This document shows positions 53,610 to 63,380 of a stretch of 64,000 nucleotides of DNA, in pieces. The stretch is from Flavobacterium sp. WC2421 (GTDB lineage Bacteria > Bacteroidota > Bacteroidia > Flavobacteriales > Flavobacteriaceae): NCBI RefSeq assembly GCF_040822115.1, contig NZ_CP162004.1:1860001-1924000 (forward strand). The letters are read 5' to 3'. Position 1 is the stretch's first letter; each line of letters opens with the position of its first letter. The translations under genes and the position numbers were made by a program. The notes beneath the pieces are model-generated. The model did no database searches. It was not told where the DNA came from and saw only the letters and a program-made list of their open reading frames with translations.

Positions 53610-53687
53610 AAAAATTCTAAAATCGGAGTTAAATTGTTTACAAAAATAAATCAATATTGTATCTTGCGCACTTAAAAATCAACAATA

Positions 53688-54593
53688 ATGAACAAATTTA
53701 AGTATTATTTTATTTTAATAATTACAACATTCTCTTTATTTTCATGTTCGAAGAATGATACCCCTGCAGTTGAGCCACTTAGAGATTATGCAGAACAATA
53801 TACAACCGATAATACTACTATTGAACAATATTTAAAAACATATTATATTACTGTAGTGGATCACCCTGGTTTTTATGATGATCAGGATGTTACTTTTACT
53901 AAAATTCCGGATGGTGGAAGTCAAAAATCAATTTGGGATCAAACGGATTATGAACTAAAAAGTAGAACAGTAAGTTTAAATGAGGTTAATTATAATTTAT
54001 ATTATTTAGTTTTGAGAACGGGAACAGGAAGTTCACCTACAAATGTAGACGGAGTTTTGTCGTCTTATAAAGGAGATTATTTGGAAGAGATTAGTGCATC
54101 AAATGTAACTACACTAACAGCAACACCATTTGAGGAAGTGAAATACCCACAACAAATGATAAGTCTATTCAGTACTATCACAGGTTGGAGTGAGATTTTT
54201 CCACAATTTAAAACAGGGAGTTATACTACTAAAGAGGACGGTACTATTTCATACAAAGATTTTGGAGCTGGTATCATGTTTGTTCCGTCAGGATTGGCTT
54301 ATTATGCTTCAGGAAGTGGAGTTGTTCCTGCTTATGTCCCTTTGGTTTTTAGTTTTAAACTATATGAATTGCAAAGACTGGATCAAGATGGAGACGGTGT
54401 TCCTTCTTATTTAGAAGATCTAAATGGTGATGGTTATGTTAGAAGTTTTGCTACGGGTATTGTAAATCCTGACGATACTGACGGTGACGGTATTCCCAAT
54501 TTCTTAGACGTTGATGATGATGGAGATGGCTATAGCACGAAAAGAGAAATTGCTGCAGGAACAGATTATTTAGATAAAAATAGTCACCCATAG
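53688..54593 (+). CDS. FKBP-like lipoprotein with C-terminal calcium-binding repeats
   Basis: 301 residues. Lipobox LFSC, Cys20. Residues 30-230 resemble Flavobacterial FKBP-type peptidyl-prolyl isomerase lipoproteins (IEQYLKTYYI, FPQFKTGSYTTKEDG, GIMFVPSGLAYYASGSG). The C-terminal 60 residues hold DxDGDG repeats (LDQDGDGVPSYLEDLNGDG, DDTDGDGIPNFLDVDDDGDG) of the thrombospondin-3/dockerin calcium type. Probably a surface-exposed folding or stabilising factor. Confidence 0.82.
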   Translation: MNKFKYYFILIITTFSLFSCSKNDTPAVEPLRDYAEQYTTDNTTIEQYLKTYYITVVDHPGFYDDQDVTFTKIPDGGSQKSIWDQTDYELKSRTVSLNEVNYNLYYLVLRTGTGSSPTNVDGVLSSYKGDYLEEISASNVTTLTATPFEEVKYPQQMISLFSTITGWSEIFPQFKTGSYTTKEDGTISYKDFGAGIMFVPSGLAYYASGSGVVPAYVPLVFSFKLYELQRLDQDGDGVPSYLEDLNGDGYVRSFATGIVNPDDTDGDGIPNFLDVDDDGDGYSTKREIAAGTDYLDKNSHP

Positions 54594-54665
54594 TTAGTTA
54601 GTTTATAAACTTCAAAATTTAAGAAGTTTCAGTTTTTTAGTTGAGATTTACTTATTTTAAGATAT

Positions 54666-54701
54666 AAAAAAATCCCATTCAGTAATGAATGGGATTTTTT
54701 A
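54666..54701. terminator. bidirectional terminator
   Basis: Stem AAAAAATCCCATTCA / TGAATGGGATTTTTT with a 4-base loop, between convergent genes. Confidence 0.93.
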
Positions 54702-54720
54702 ATGATATAATAAAGAAGAA

Positions 54721-55674
54721 TTATTTTCTTTTGATTACTCTTTCAACAGCTTCAACAATCGCTTCATTGTTTAACTTGTATTTTTCCATTAATTGAGCAG
54801 GAGTTCCAGATTCACCAAAACTATCATTGACAGCAACAAACTCTTGTGGAGCAGGATTGTTTAAAGCTAATACTCTAGAAACGCTTTCTCCAAGTCCTCC
54901 AAGGATGTTGTGCTCTTCGGCAGTAACGATACATTTAGTTTTAGCCAATGATTTTAGAATGGCGCCTTCATCTAATGGTTTAATCGTATGGATGTTAATT
55001 ACTTCAGCAGAAATTCCTTTAGCTTCTAATGCTTCAGCTGCAATAAGTGCTTCCCAAACTAAATGCCCTGTTGCTACAATAGTTACGTCAGTACCTTCAC
55101 TAAGCATAATCGCTTTCCCTATTACGAAAGGCTCGTCAGCAGGCATAAAGTTAGGTACAACTGGACGTCCAAAACGCAGGTAAGCTGGACCATGATGATC
55201 TGCTAATGCTAGCGTAGCTGCTTTAGTTTGATTGTAATCACAAGTATTAATTACTGTCATTCCTGGCAACATTTTCATTAATCCAATGTCTTCAAGAATT
55301 TGGTGTGTTGCACCATCTTCTCCTAATGTTAATCCAGCATGTGAAGCACAGATTTTTACATTTTTTTCGGAGTAAGCTACTGATTGACGAATTTGGTCAT
55401 ATACTCTTCCTGTAGAGAAGTTAGCAAAAGTTCCTGTGAAAGGAATTTTTCCACCAATAGTTAAACCAGCTGCAATTCCAATCATGTTTGCTTCAGCAAT
55501 TCCAATTTGGAAAAAACGCTCCGGGTGATTTTTTTTGAAATCATCAAATTTCAATGATCCAATTAAATCCGCACAAAGTGCAACAACATTTTCATTTTTC
55601 TGACCTAATTCAGTCATTCCCGCTCCAAAACCTGAACGAGTATCTTTACTTCCTGTATTTGTATATTTTTTCAT
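54721..55674 (-). CDS. transketolase, C-terminal subunit
   Basis: 317 residues. Pyrimidine-binding domain with the catalytic Glu in FFQIGIAEANMIGIAAGL, plus the C-terminal regulatory domain with GGLGESVSRVLA. Together with the next gene it makes a two-chain transketolase of the pentose phosphate pathway. Confidence 0.95.
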   Translation of the reverse strand: MKKYTNTGSKDTRSGFGAGMTELGQKNENVVALCADLIGSLKFDDFKKNHPERFFQIGIAEANMIGIAAGLTIGGKIPFTGTFANFSTGRVYDQIRQSVAYSEKNVKICASHAGLTLGEDGATHQILEDIGLMKMLPGMTVINTCDYNQTKAATLALADHHGPAYLRFGRPVVPNFMPADEPFVIGKAIMLSEGTDVTIVATGHLVWEALIAAEALEAKGISAEVINIHTIKPLDEGAILKSLAKTKCIVTAEEHNILGGLGESVSRVLALNNPAPQEFVAVNDSFGESGTPAQLMEKYKLNNEAIVEAVERVIKRK

Positions 55675-55730
55675 TTTCTAATTTAGATTTTTGGCAGTAT
55701 TCTACTGAACACTAATTACTGAATACTTTT

Positions 55731-56585
55731 TTAGTAATCTGAATTACCTCCAGTATTATAATTCTGTCCTAAAGCATTTTCTAGTTGAGCATCATTTGGT
55801 GCTTTACCATGCCATGCATGACTGTACATCATATAGTCTACTCCGTTACCCATCTCAGTGTGCAATAATACACAAACTGGTTTTCCTTTTCCTGTTCTTG
55901 ATTTTGCGTCATTCATACCAGCAATGATTGCTTCGATATTGTTCCCTTCTTTTATTTCAAGAACATCCCAATCAAATGCTTCAAATTTTGCACGGATACT
56001 ACCCATAGCCAAAACTTCATCAGTAGTTCCGTCAATTTGTTTTCCGTTAAGGTCAATAGTAGCAATAAGATTATCTACTTTTTTAGCAGATGCATACATG
56101 ATTGCCTCCCAATTTTGACCTTCTTGTAATTCACCATCTCCGTGAAGCGTATAAATCAAATGGTTGTCACCATTTAATTTTTTTGCTTGTGCAGCACCAA
56201 TACCAACAGATAAACCTTGTCCAAGTGAACCAGATGCTATTCTTACTCCTGGTAAACCATCGTGAGTAGTTGGGTGTCCTTGTAATCTTGAATTAATCAA
56301 ACGAAAAGTCGCTAATTCAGAAACTGGGAAATAACCGCTTCTTGCTAGTACGCTATAAAATACTGGAGAGATATGACCGTTTGAAAGGAAGAATAAATCT
56401 TCTCCAATTCCGTCCATATCAAAACCTTCTTTGCGTTCCATAAGGTTTTGGTATAAAGCTACTAGAAATTCAGTACAACCAAGTGAACCTCCAGGATGTC
56501 CTGAGTTTACGGCATGTACCATTCGAAGAATGTCTCTTCTTACTTGGATAGTTAAATCGTTTAATTGTTGTGTGTTAGGCTTCAT
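55731..56585 (-). CDS. transketolase, N-terminal subunit
   Basis: 284 residues. Thiamine diphosphate and Mg2+ binding motif HGDGELQEGQNWEA with the distal Asn in DLNGKQIDG, and the leading GHPGGSLGCTEFL. Same operon as the C-terminal subunit, 56-base gap. Confidence 0.95.
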   Translation of the reverse strand: MKPNTQQLNDLTIQVRRDILRMVHAVNSGHPGGSLGCTEFLVALYQNLMERKEGFDMDGIGEDLFFLSNGHISPVFYSVLARSGYFPVSELATFRLINSRLQGHPTTHDGLPGVRIASGSLGQGLSVGIGAAQAKKLNGDNHLIYTLHGDGELQEGQNWEAIMYASAKKVDNLIATIDLNGKQIDGTTDEVLAMGSIRAKFEAFDWDVLEIKEGNNIEAIIAGMNDAKSRTGKGKPVCVLLHTEMGNGVDYMMYSHAWHGKAPNDAQLENALGQNYNTGGNSDY

Positions 56586-56783
56586 TTTGTGTGTAAAAGT
56601 TAAACTGTTGCAAATGTAATTTTTATTTTGGCGTAAGACAAATGATTTTTGATTTTGTTATACTGCGATTTTGCTCATTATTATTCTAAAAAATAATGAA
56701 TAACTACTATTTTGGGTATAATTTTTTTCTTTTTTTTACAATCTCTTTTTTTATAATGTTCCTGTAATTATTACCTTGCGAGT

Positions 56784-57365
56784 ATGTACGAACAATTAGA
56801 AAAGAGTATTGGTGAAAAGGTAACACTGTCAACTGAAGAGTTTGAATTGTGTAAAACTTTTTTTATCCCAAAAAAAATCAGAAAAAAACAAACCTTACTT
56901 CTTGAAGGGGATGTTTGTACGTACAATGCCTTTGTTGAAAAAGGAATTTTAAGGTCCTATACTACTGACGAGAAAGGACATGAAAATGTGATACAGTTTG
57001 CTTTTGAAGGATGGTGGATTACCGATTTATCTAGCTTTTTAACTGGAGGAAATTCTACTTATACTATTGAAGCTTTAGAAGATTCCGAATTATTGTTATT
57101 AACCACGACAGCCAGAGAATCATTAATGAATGCGATTCCTGCTTTTGAAAGGTATCAAAGACTTTTGTTGCAAAATGCATATATCGCTTTACAAACTAGA
57201 ATCAATAGTGCATTGACAGCTACGGCCGAAGAAAAATATTTAAAATTGACCACTTATTACCCTGATATTGTGACCCGTATCCCACAACATATGGTGGCCT
57301 CGTATTTAGGCCTTACTCCCGAGACATTAAGTCGAGTGAGAAAACAAATAAACCTTCGCAAATAA
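56784..57365 (+). CDS. Crp/Fnr family transcriptional regulator
   Basis: 193 residues. N-terminal cyclic-nucleotide-binding-like barrel (about 30-115, with LLEGDVCTYNAFVEKGILR) and C-terminal winged helix (MVASYLGLTPETLSRVRKQI). No cysteine cluster for Fe-S, so it is not Fnr itself. It probably controls the next two genes, including the old yellow enzyme. Confidence 0.9.
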   Translation: MYEQLEKSIGEKVTLSTEEFELCKTFFIPKKIRKKQTLLLEGDVCTYNAFVEKGILRSYTTDEKGHENVIQFAFEGWWITDLSSFLTGGNSTYTIEALEDSELLLLTTTARESLMNAIPAFERYQRLLLQNAYIALQTRINSALTATAEEKYLKLTTYYPDIVTRIPQHMVASYLGLTPETLSRVRKQINLRK

Positions 57366-57445
57366 AATTGATCTAGATCAATGTCATTTCTTATTCTACC
57401 TCAATGGAAGAAGAGACTTTCCCGTTGTAGTTTTGCGTCACTAAA

Positions 57446-57970
57446 ATGATGAAGATGCAAAATAGTAAAACAATTGCCGTTATTGGTGCTTCAGACAAAA
57501 GAAATTTTGTGGTATTAAATGAGCTAGCAGCTCGTTACCAAATGTTATTATTTGATAAAAACGAAAAGGCACTTTCGGATGTCCATCAAGCACTTTTAGT
57601 TCAAAATCGATATGGTTCTATCGAAAAGATGGATTGTCCCACTAATGCAAGTTGGGAAGCAGATATCATTATTCTTTCAGGATTTTGCATTAACGATGCT
57701 AATATAGTTCATAATATTAAAAATGTTGCTACAGCAAAAATTGTAATTATTATGGAAAATGATGATGAGTTTACCAAATCAATAAATCATCAAGTAAGTT
57801 TTGATCTTATTTTTCCACATTCAAAAATAGTCGAAGTTATAAATATAAACACCGATGATAAAGCAGAGAAAGAGTTCCTTTTAGAAGGACATGATTCTGA
57901 TGCTTTAGATATCGTTTCAACCATTTTAGAAGGAATTGGTTTCAACACGTATGTCTCACAAATTAATTAA
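57446..57970 (+). CDS. Rossmann-like protein of unknown function
   Basis: 174 residues. Start KTIAVIGASDKRNFVVLNEL is a dinucleotide-binding turn, similar to F420/NADP oxidoreductase starts, but the rest is short of a catalytic domain. It ends 14 bases before the old yellow enzyme gene, so a shared operon is likely. May be a redox partner or sensor. Confidence 0.75.
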   Translation: MMKMQNSKTIAVIGASDKRNFVVLNELAARYQMLLFDKNEKALSDVHQALLVQNRYGSIEKMDCPTNASWEADIIILSGFCINDANIVHNIKNVATAKIVIIMENDDEFTKSINHQVSFDLIFPHSKIVEVININTDDKAEKEFLLEGHDSDALDIVSTILEGIGFNTYVSQIN

Positions 57971-57984
57971 TAAAAATAAATCTT

Positions 57985-59079
57985 ATGAATAATAGCATTT
58001 TATTACAACCCTATACATTCAATTCTACATCTTTTAATAACCGTATGGCTATGGCACCAATGACAAGAAGCCGGTCAGGAAACGAAGGAAACTTGGCTAC
58101 GGAACAAATGGCAATATACTATTCTGATCGTGCCGATGCAGGTTTACTAATTACCGAAGGTACCGTAGTGAGTACGAAAGCAGTAGGTTTTATTAATGTT
58201 CCGGGAATTTACAGTGCAGCACAAACGGAAAGCTGGAAGCAAGTGACGCAAGCGGTTCATAATAAAGGAGGGAAAATATTTGTTCAATTATGGCATACTG
58301 GTAGGTTGTCACATCCAGATTTACATAATGGAGAATTACCTCACGCTCCCTCGGCAATTAATCCTGAGGCCAAAGCATTTACTGCTCAAGGTTTTGTAGA
58401 TACCGTAACTCCAAAAGAAATGACTGTTGCCGAAATTAAAACAACTATTGAAGATTTTGCAAATGGGACTAGAAATGCCGTAGAAGCGGGTTTTGATGGT
58501 GTTGAATTACATGCAGCCAATGGGTATTTATTTCATCAGTTTTTTAATGGAGCCTCAAATACACGTACAGATGAATACGGCGGAAGTATTGAAAATAGAG
58601 CCCAAATTTTATTTGAAACCTTAGATGCCCTAAAAGGAATTATTGATTACTCTAAAGTGGGAGTTCGATTGAATCCATCTATGCACGGTGTACAAGGAAT
58701 GACAATAGACAAGGAAACAATTCCTGTACATGAATATATTGTAAATCGTTTAAACGACTACGGATTAGCTTATGTGCATTTAACGGAACCTTTTACGGAT
58801 GTTAGTGAAGTACCTTATGCCGTTACTGAAGTAGCCAAACATTTTAGACCTATATATAAAGGGTTGTTGATGATTAATAAAAGTTTTACTAAAGAAACAG
58901 GTAATAAAGTGATTGAAGAAGGGCATGCCGATATGGTCGCGTTTGGTGTTCCTTTTCTAGCTAATCCTGACTTAGTTGCTCGATTTAAGAAAGATGCTCC
59001 CCTGAATACTCCAGATCCAAGTACTTTTTACACTTTTACTGAAAAAGGATATAATGACTATCCTAAAATGGAAGTTTAA
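57985..59079 (+). CDS. old yellow enzyme family ene-reductase (NemA-like)
   Basis: 364 residues. FMN-binding barrel: MAMAPMTRSRSG, FVQLWHTGRLSHPDL, the HAANGYLFHQFFNGASN segment carrying catalytic His and Asn residues, and EYGGSIENRAQILFE. It reduces activated alkenes using NADPH. Under a Crp-type regulator here, perhaps for electrophile or nitro-compound stress. Confidence 0.95.
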   Translation: MNNSILLQPYTFNSTSFNNRMAMAPMTRSRSGNEGNLATEQMAIYYSDRADAGLLITEGTVVSTKAVGFINVPGIYSAAQTESWKQVTQAVHNKGGKIFVQLWHTGRLSHPDLHNGELPHAPSAINPEAKAFTAQGFVDTVTPKEMTVAEIKTTIEDFANGTRNAVEAGFDGVELHAANGYLFHQFFNGASNTRTDEYGGSIENRAQILFETLDALKGIIDYSKVGVRLNPSMHGVQGMTIDKETIPVHEYIVNRLNDYGLAYVHLTEPFTDVSEVPYAVTEVAKHFRPIYKGLLMINKSFTKETGNKVIEEGHADMVAFGVPFLANPDLVARFKKDAPLNTPDPSTFYTFTEKGYNDYPKMEV

Positions 59080-59171
59080 TCGATTTAATTTGTTGATGAG
59101 ATTTACTGTTTATTAATTCTTATATATGATGCAATAAAATAATGATTATATGAATTAGAAAATCTCATAAG

Positions 59172-59203
59172 AAAAGCTCCATAAATTTATGGAGCTTTTT
59201 TTT
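59172..59203. terminator. terminator between ene-reductase and rhodanese genes
   Basis: Perfect 14 bp arms AAAAGCTCCATAAA / TTTATGGAGCTTTT with T run. Confidence 0.93.
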
Positions 59204-59237
59204 AAGCATTTTCTTCTAAAAAAGAGATGCTTTTTTT

Positions 59238-59549
59238 CTAAATTTTGCTTTGTAAACTGCTCCAGCCTCCACCATTGTGAACAGTGGTAAATCCGTTTGA
59301 TTTTAAAATACTCTTAGCCGATGCACTTCGCATTCCTGATGCACAACAAGTAATAATAGTTTTCTCTTTTTTGATTTTAGCAATATGGCTATTAAGTTCA
59401 TTCAAAGGCGCATTTATCGAGCCTTTAATATGTCCTTGTTTGTATTCTCCGGGACTACGAACGTCAAGGATTACTGCTCCTTGTTTTACTAAATCAGCGT
59501 AATCTACTTTTGGTCCTAAACCAAATATCTTTTTTAAGGTGTTTATCAT
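59238..59549 (-). CDS. rhodanese-like protein
   Basis: 103 residues, one rhodanese domain. Active-site loop CCASGMRS with the sulphur-carrying Cys. The N-terminus (MINTLKKIFGLG) is a short amphipathic extension, which may bind a membrane. Second of a tandem pair. Confidence 0.9.
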   Translation of the reverse strand: MINTLKKIFGLGPKVDYADLVKQGAVILDVRSPGEYKQGHIKGSINAPLNELNSHIAKIKKEKTIITCCASGMRSASAKSILKSNGFTTVHNGGGWSSLQSKI

Positions 59550-59559
59550 TGTTATTGAT

Positions 59560-59838
59560 TTATTTTGATTTATAATAGTTTACGTCTAGCCACGAACCGC
59601 CGTTGTAACATTCAATTCCTTGTTGAGAAAGGAAATGCTGTGCTTGTCCGCTTCTATTACCGGAGGCACAACATAGAATTAACGGAGCTTTAAGTTTTTT
59701 TAACTCTTCGATTCTTTCAGGAATTTCATTTAAGACGATGTTAATAGACCCTACTACATTGCCTCCTATAAATTCACCATAGGAGCGTACATCTACAATA
59801 GTTCCTTGGTTTTCTTTTATTATTTTTTCTAAGTCCAT
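59560..59838 (-). CDS. rhodanese-like protein
   Basis: 92 residues, one rhodanese domain. Loop CCASGNRS, and YNGGSWLDVNYYKSK at the end. A paralogue of the following gene, 10 bases apart. Confidence 0.9.
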   Translation of the reverse strand: MDLEKIIKENQGTIVDVRSYGEFIGGNVVGSINIVLNEIPERIEELKKLKAPLILCCASGNRSGQAQHFLSQQGIECYNGGSWLDVNYYKSK

Positions 59839-59998
59839 TTTTTATTTTCTAAAGGTTTTTGAAATCATCCAAAAAACATTGATTGATTATCAGATGTTAT
59901 TTGAATTTTATTTTACAAAAGTAATAGAACTCTACATGGTGTACAGTAACATTTGTTACATAAGAATTTTTTTTTGATCATATTTTTTTTCAAAAAAC

Positions 59999-60022
59999 AA
60001 GCCTGCTAATACTAACAGGCTT
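59999..60022 (-). terminator. terminator of the DUF892 gene
   Basis: Stem AAGCCTG / CAGGCTT followed on the minus strand by GTTTTTTG. Confidence 0.75.
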
Positions 60023-60051
60023 ACGAAGATTTTAAAATAATATATTACTAT

Positions 60052-60627
60052 TTATGCTCTAATGTTGGAAATAGCATCAGCTCTAAAAGCATTTTTATTA
60101 ATAGATGATATCGCAATGCCAGTTAGTTCAGCATCTGCTTTTTTTGCTTCATCGAGAGTTTTGGCTAATAAAGTGGCTGCTTTATTTTCTCCTAATGTTT
60201 TTGCAAAAGCATGTAAAGTACCATATGTGGCTATTTCATAATGTTTCATTTTTTGTTCGGAAGCAATAATACTAGCGTCACGTACCATACCATGATCTGT
60301 TTTTTTTATCATTTTATCATTTTCCTTTAGGATTCCTTCCATAGCATCGCATTTTTGCGCTTTTGCTTCAATTCCTGTAGTTTCAAATATTTTTTCTAAT
60401 CTGGAAACATGTTCATGTGTTTCCTTTAAATGATTTTTTAAAGTTGTTTTTAACTCAGGATCAGAAGCATTTTCCATCATTTTAGGTAAGTTAATGCTAA
60501 GTACCTTTTCTGCATAATAAATATCTTTCAAGCCAACTTCAAATAAATCTCTTAATCCATGTGAAGGATTTGCTTTTGCTTTCATTGTTTCTTTTGAAGC
60601 TTCTTGTTTTCTAGTTGTAGGTGCCAT
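60052..60627 (-). CDS. DUF892 ferritin-like protein (YciE/YciF)
   Basis: 191 residues, four-helix bundle: DLFEVGLKDIYYAEKVLSIN, LKETHEHVSRLEKIFE, HYEIATYGTLHAFAKTLGEN. Glu and His positions fit a di-iron site, which is typical. Associated with stress survival in other bacteria. Alone between long AT-rich gaps. Confidence 0.92.
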   Translation of the reverse strand: MAPTTRKQEASKETMKAKANPSHGLRDLFEVGLKDIYYAEKVLSINLPKMMENASDPELKTTLKNHLKETHEHVSRLEKIFETTGIEAKAQKCDAMEGILKENDKMIKKTDHGMVRDASIIASEQKMKHYEIATYGTLHAFAKTLGENKAATLLAKTLDEAKKADAELTGIAISSINKNAFRADAISNIRA

Positions 60628-61029
60628 AATAATTGGTTTTTATATATTAATAGATTGTATTATAAAAATTTTTGTCTTTTTCTAATTTCTTTTAATTTTC
60701 AATATCCATAAGCTATTATTTTTCTTATTCTATTTATAAAGTTATAAATATTTTAATTTAAGTAACTGTTAATTAACTTAATATAAACATAAACTGCGTG
60801 AATTAACTAAAAGTAGTAAGGCGTTTCTTTGTAATAACAACATGTTGTTTTTTGAGTTTTGTTAGCTTTCTTTAAAGAGAACTAAAAAATATATTTTTCA
60901 AATTTATTTAAACATAATTAAAAACAAAAAAGCCAGTTAAACCTTTTGATAAAGGAAAAACGGGCTTATTGATGCAAGTTTTTAAATGTTTTTATAATGC
61001 GATAACAGCTACTGAAATAGTTTTGATAA
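60628..61029. other. 402-base gap between DUF892 and DUF1003 genes
   Basis: AT-rich, contains the DUF892 promoter and the DUF1003 terminator hairpin (60928-60967). No reading frame of note. Confidence 0.6.
60928..60967 (-). terminator. terminator of the DUF1003 gene
   Basis: AAGCC / GGCTT outer stem and CCTTT / AAAGG inner stem, followed on the minus strand by CTTTTTTG. Confidence 0.65.
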
Positions 61030-61452
61030 CTATTGTATCGAGTTATTTTTCATTTCTTCAAGCAGTTTAATTATTTTATCCAATTTGTCTACTTCGATAT
61101 TATTTAATTTTAAGGTTAATGCTTCAATTTCTTGTTTAGCATCAATGTTAGTTTGGTAATCAGCTTGGGCTTGCATTCTATCTCTTTCACTTTGTCTATT
61201 TTGAGACATCATAATGATAGGAGCGGCATAAGCAGCTTGCGTTGAAAAAACAAGATTAAGTAATATAAAAGGATAAACATCCCAATGCTTCACAAAAGCC
61301 AATAAATTGAGACCCATCCAAAGTACAACTAGTATTGTTTGTACAATTATAAATTTCCATGAACCCATTCCTTTTGCTACACTATCAGCTAGTCGGCTAC
61401 CAAATTCTAATGTTTCAAGATGTTTTTGATGCCAGTTGTTCGTTTTTATCAT
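61030..61452 (-). CDS. DUF1003 family membrane protein
   Basis: 140 residues with two hydrophobic helices (about 33-53 and 61-84). MGSWKFIIVQTILVVLWMGL and AAPIIMMSQNRQSERDRMQA are signature sequences; a C-terminal coiled coil follows. Function unknown. Confidence 0.92.
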   Translation of the reverse strand: MIKTNNWHQKHLETLEFGSRLADSVAKGMGSWKFIIVQTILVVLWMGLNLLAFVKHWDVYPFILLNLVFSTQAAYAAPIIMMSQNRQSERDRMQAQADYQTNIDAKQEIEALTLKLNNIEVDKLDKIIKLLEEMKNNSIQ

Positions 61453-61893
61453 TGTTTTTGGATTATTTTTTTATAAATATTTCATATCAAATATAACTCA
61501 ATCTTTGTTGCAATAAATTAAAATTTTAGTTAATGTGAGTACATTGTTTGTCGAAAGAAAATAGTCATTCGGCTACACAATTAATAGCATTCATCTAATA
61601 GTATATTTATGAGCTTTAATGTCTTTATATATTTGTGGTATAGTTTTAGATAATAGAGTAGGTAACAACAAGTATTATAATTGGTTATTATGTTTTGTTG
61701 AGAAGGTCAGTAAAATAAGTGTATCTGTAAATGCATTCGCTTGAGATAAGATTAAATCATTAGCAACACTTTGAAGAAAATTACAGAGCGGACCATACAG
61801 TTAAAATATAGGATGTTTAGTTTTTTAGTTGATTGGTTAAATACCCCAATTTAGCCGTTTAGAACAGTCTTAGCTTTCTTAGTTAAGACTGTT
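61453..61893. other. 441-base gap with an orphan -7 motif and a hairpin
   Basis: No reading frame above 20 codons was recognised. TATATTTG at 61628-61635 matches the -7 consensus, and the hairpin at 61863-61893 (AACAGTCTTA / TAAGACTGTT) could be a terminator for either strand. A small RNA is possible, without further evidence. Confidence 0.4.
61863..61893. terminator. terminator-like hairpin after the RBBP9-like gene
   Basis: 10 bp perfect stem AACAGTCTTA / TAAGACTGTT, 11-base loop, directly adjacent to the stop of the minus-strand hydrolase gene. Confidence 0.65.
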
Positions 61894-62436
61894 TTATATT
61901 TTAATTATCAATGTGTTTAATAATTCTTGTCCTTCTTCCCAATATTGCAATCGCGATTCAGAGTTGAGGTGTCCTTTTAGTCCCACATTGATAAAAGTAC
62001 TTCCCCATTGATGAGCAAGAAAAACAGCTTTTTCTACAGAAATATAGGGATCGTTAGCACTCGTTACCAGAATGGTAGGGTACTCAAATTTGGATAAAGG
62101 AATTGGCGAAAAGTTTCTTGTTTCTTCTGGTGTGTGTAATGGTGAATCTACATCAGCAGGAGCCACAAGTAAGGCGCCAGCGATTTTATTTGTAGTATTC
62201 TTTTTTGACCAATGCGCTACAAGTGAAACGGCTAGACTATGAGCAACAATAATTATTGGACCGTCAATGCTATCAATACTTGAGGAAAGGCCATTCAGCC
62301 AATCCTCTAAAATTGGATTGTCCCACTCTTTTTGAATTACTTTTTTTGAATTTTCAAATTTGTTGAGCCAATAATTTTGCCAATGCTCTTTTCCAGAATC
62401 ACCTAATCCAGGAACTATTAATAAGGTAAAGTCCAT
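61894..62436 (-). CDS. RBBP9/YdeN-type serine hydrolase
   Basis: 180 residues. Start LLIVPGLGDSGKEHWQNYW is diagnostic of the family. The nucleophile is Ser67 in VAHSLAV and the His lies in GLKGHLNSES. Substrate unknown. Confidence 0.92.
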   Translation of the reverse strand: MDFTLLIVPGLGDSGKEHWQNYWLNKFENSKKVIQKEWDNPILEDWLNGLSSSIDSIDGPIIIVAHSLAVSLVAHWSKKNTTNKIAGALLVAPADVDSPLHTPEETRNFSPIPLSKFEYPTILVTSANDPYISVEKAVFLAHQWGSTFINVGLKGHLNSESRLQYWEEGQELLNTLIIKI

Positions 62437-62547
62437 GCTTTTTTATTTTTATAATACCAATTGTACTGAATTGCAATGTACTATTTTACAGTAATACAAT
62501 TACCATTTTTAAGTTGACTTTTTTGTCTTATATTCGTTAAAAAAAAG

Positions 62548-63378
62548 ATGCGTTTTCCTATAGTTATTTTAATAAGCGGGATTTTATTGATGAGTTGTAG
62601 TTCTAAAAAATTTACTTCCGTTTCTTATCTAAAATCTGCAGAGGGTACTACTGCAAATAGTCCTAATTTGAATGTATTTGTTCCAAGAAGTGATAAAAGC
62701 GCACCTTTTCCAATTTTAATTTTTGTACATGGAGGAAACTGGAACAGTGGTAGAAAAGGAACCTATGATTTGTTAGGAAGAAATTTTGCTAGCAAAGGAG
62801 TAGTTACTATTATTCCTGATTATACTTTAAGTCCAGATGCTAGTTATGATGAAATGACCGAGCAAATCGCATCAGTAATTCAATGGGTAAAAGCGAACGG
62901 CAGCAAGTATAATGGAAATCCAAATCAAATTTTTATAACTGGTCATTCTGCGGGAGGGCATTTAGGGGCCTTGGCAGTGATGAACCCAAAATATGGTATT
63001 GATCCTAAAAGTATTTCTGGGATTATATTAAATGATGCTGCTGGGCTGGACATGAAGAACTATTTAGAACAAAATCCACCAACAGCAACCGATAATTATT
63101 TGACTACTTGGACCAATAGTCCTGATCAATGGAAGGAAGCTTCTCCCATTTATTTTTTGAATAAAAATACGCCACCGTTTTTAATCTATGTTGGGGACAA
63201 AACGTACCCTTCTATTAAAGTAGCAAACAAGCGTTTTGTTGACGCCTTACAACCCTATCAACCAACAGTTACTCCAATGCATTTAAATAAAAAACATATT
63301 CCTATGGTAACACAATATTTATGGCCATGGAGCAACCGTTTTGAGGAGGTTATTGAATTTATGAATAGTCATAAATAA
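62548..63378 (+). CDS. BD-FAE/esterase-type alpha/beta hydrolase, lipoprotein
   Basis: 276 residues. Lipobox LLMSC, Cys17. Oxyanion motif HGGNWNSG at 61-68 and nucleophile Ser134 in GHSAGGHLG; a late His in KKHIPM. Probably a surface esterase or carbohydrate esterase. Confidence 0.9.
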   Translation: MRFPIVILISGILLMSCSSKKFTSVSYLKSAEGTTANSPNLNVFVPRSDKSAPFPILIFVHGGNWNSGRKGTYDLLGRNFASKGVVTIIPDYTLSPDASYDEMTEQIASVIQWVKANGSKYNGNPNQIFITGHSAGGHLGALAVMNPKYGIDPKSISGIILNDAAGLDMKNYLEQNPPTATDNYLTTWTNSPDQWKEASPIYFLNKNTPPFLIYVGDKTYPSIKVANKRFVDALQPYQPTVTPMHLNKKHIPMVTQYLWPWSNRFEEVIEFMNSHK

Positions 63379-63380
63379 TT

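Noticed and set aside
54721..56585. Transketolase broken by mutation
   Set aside because: The two chains have proper ends and a 56-base gap; split transketolase is a known arrangement.
59238..59838. Frameshifted single rhodanese gene
   Set aside because: Both reading frames hold a complete domain with its own active-site Cys loop, so they are tandem paralogues.
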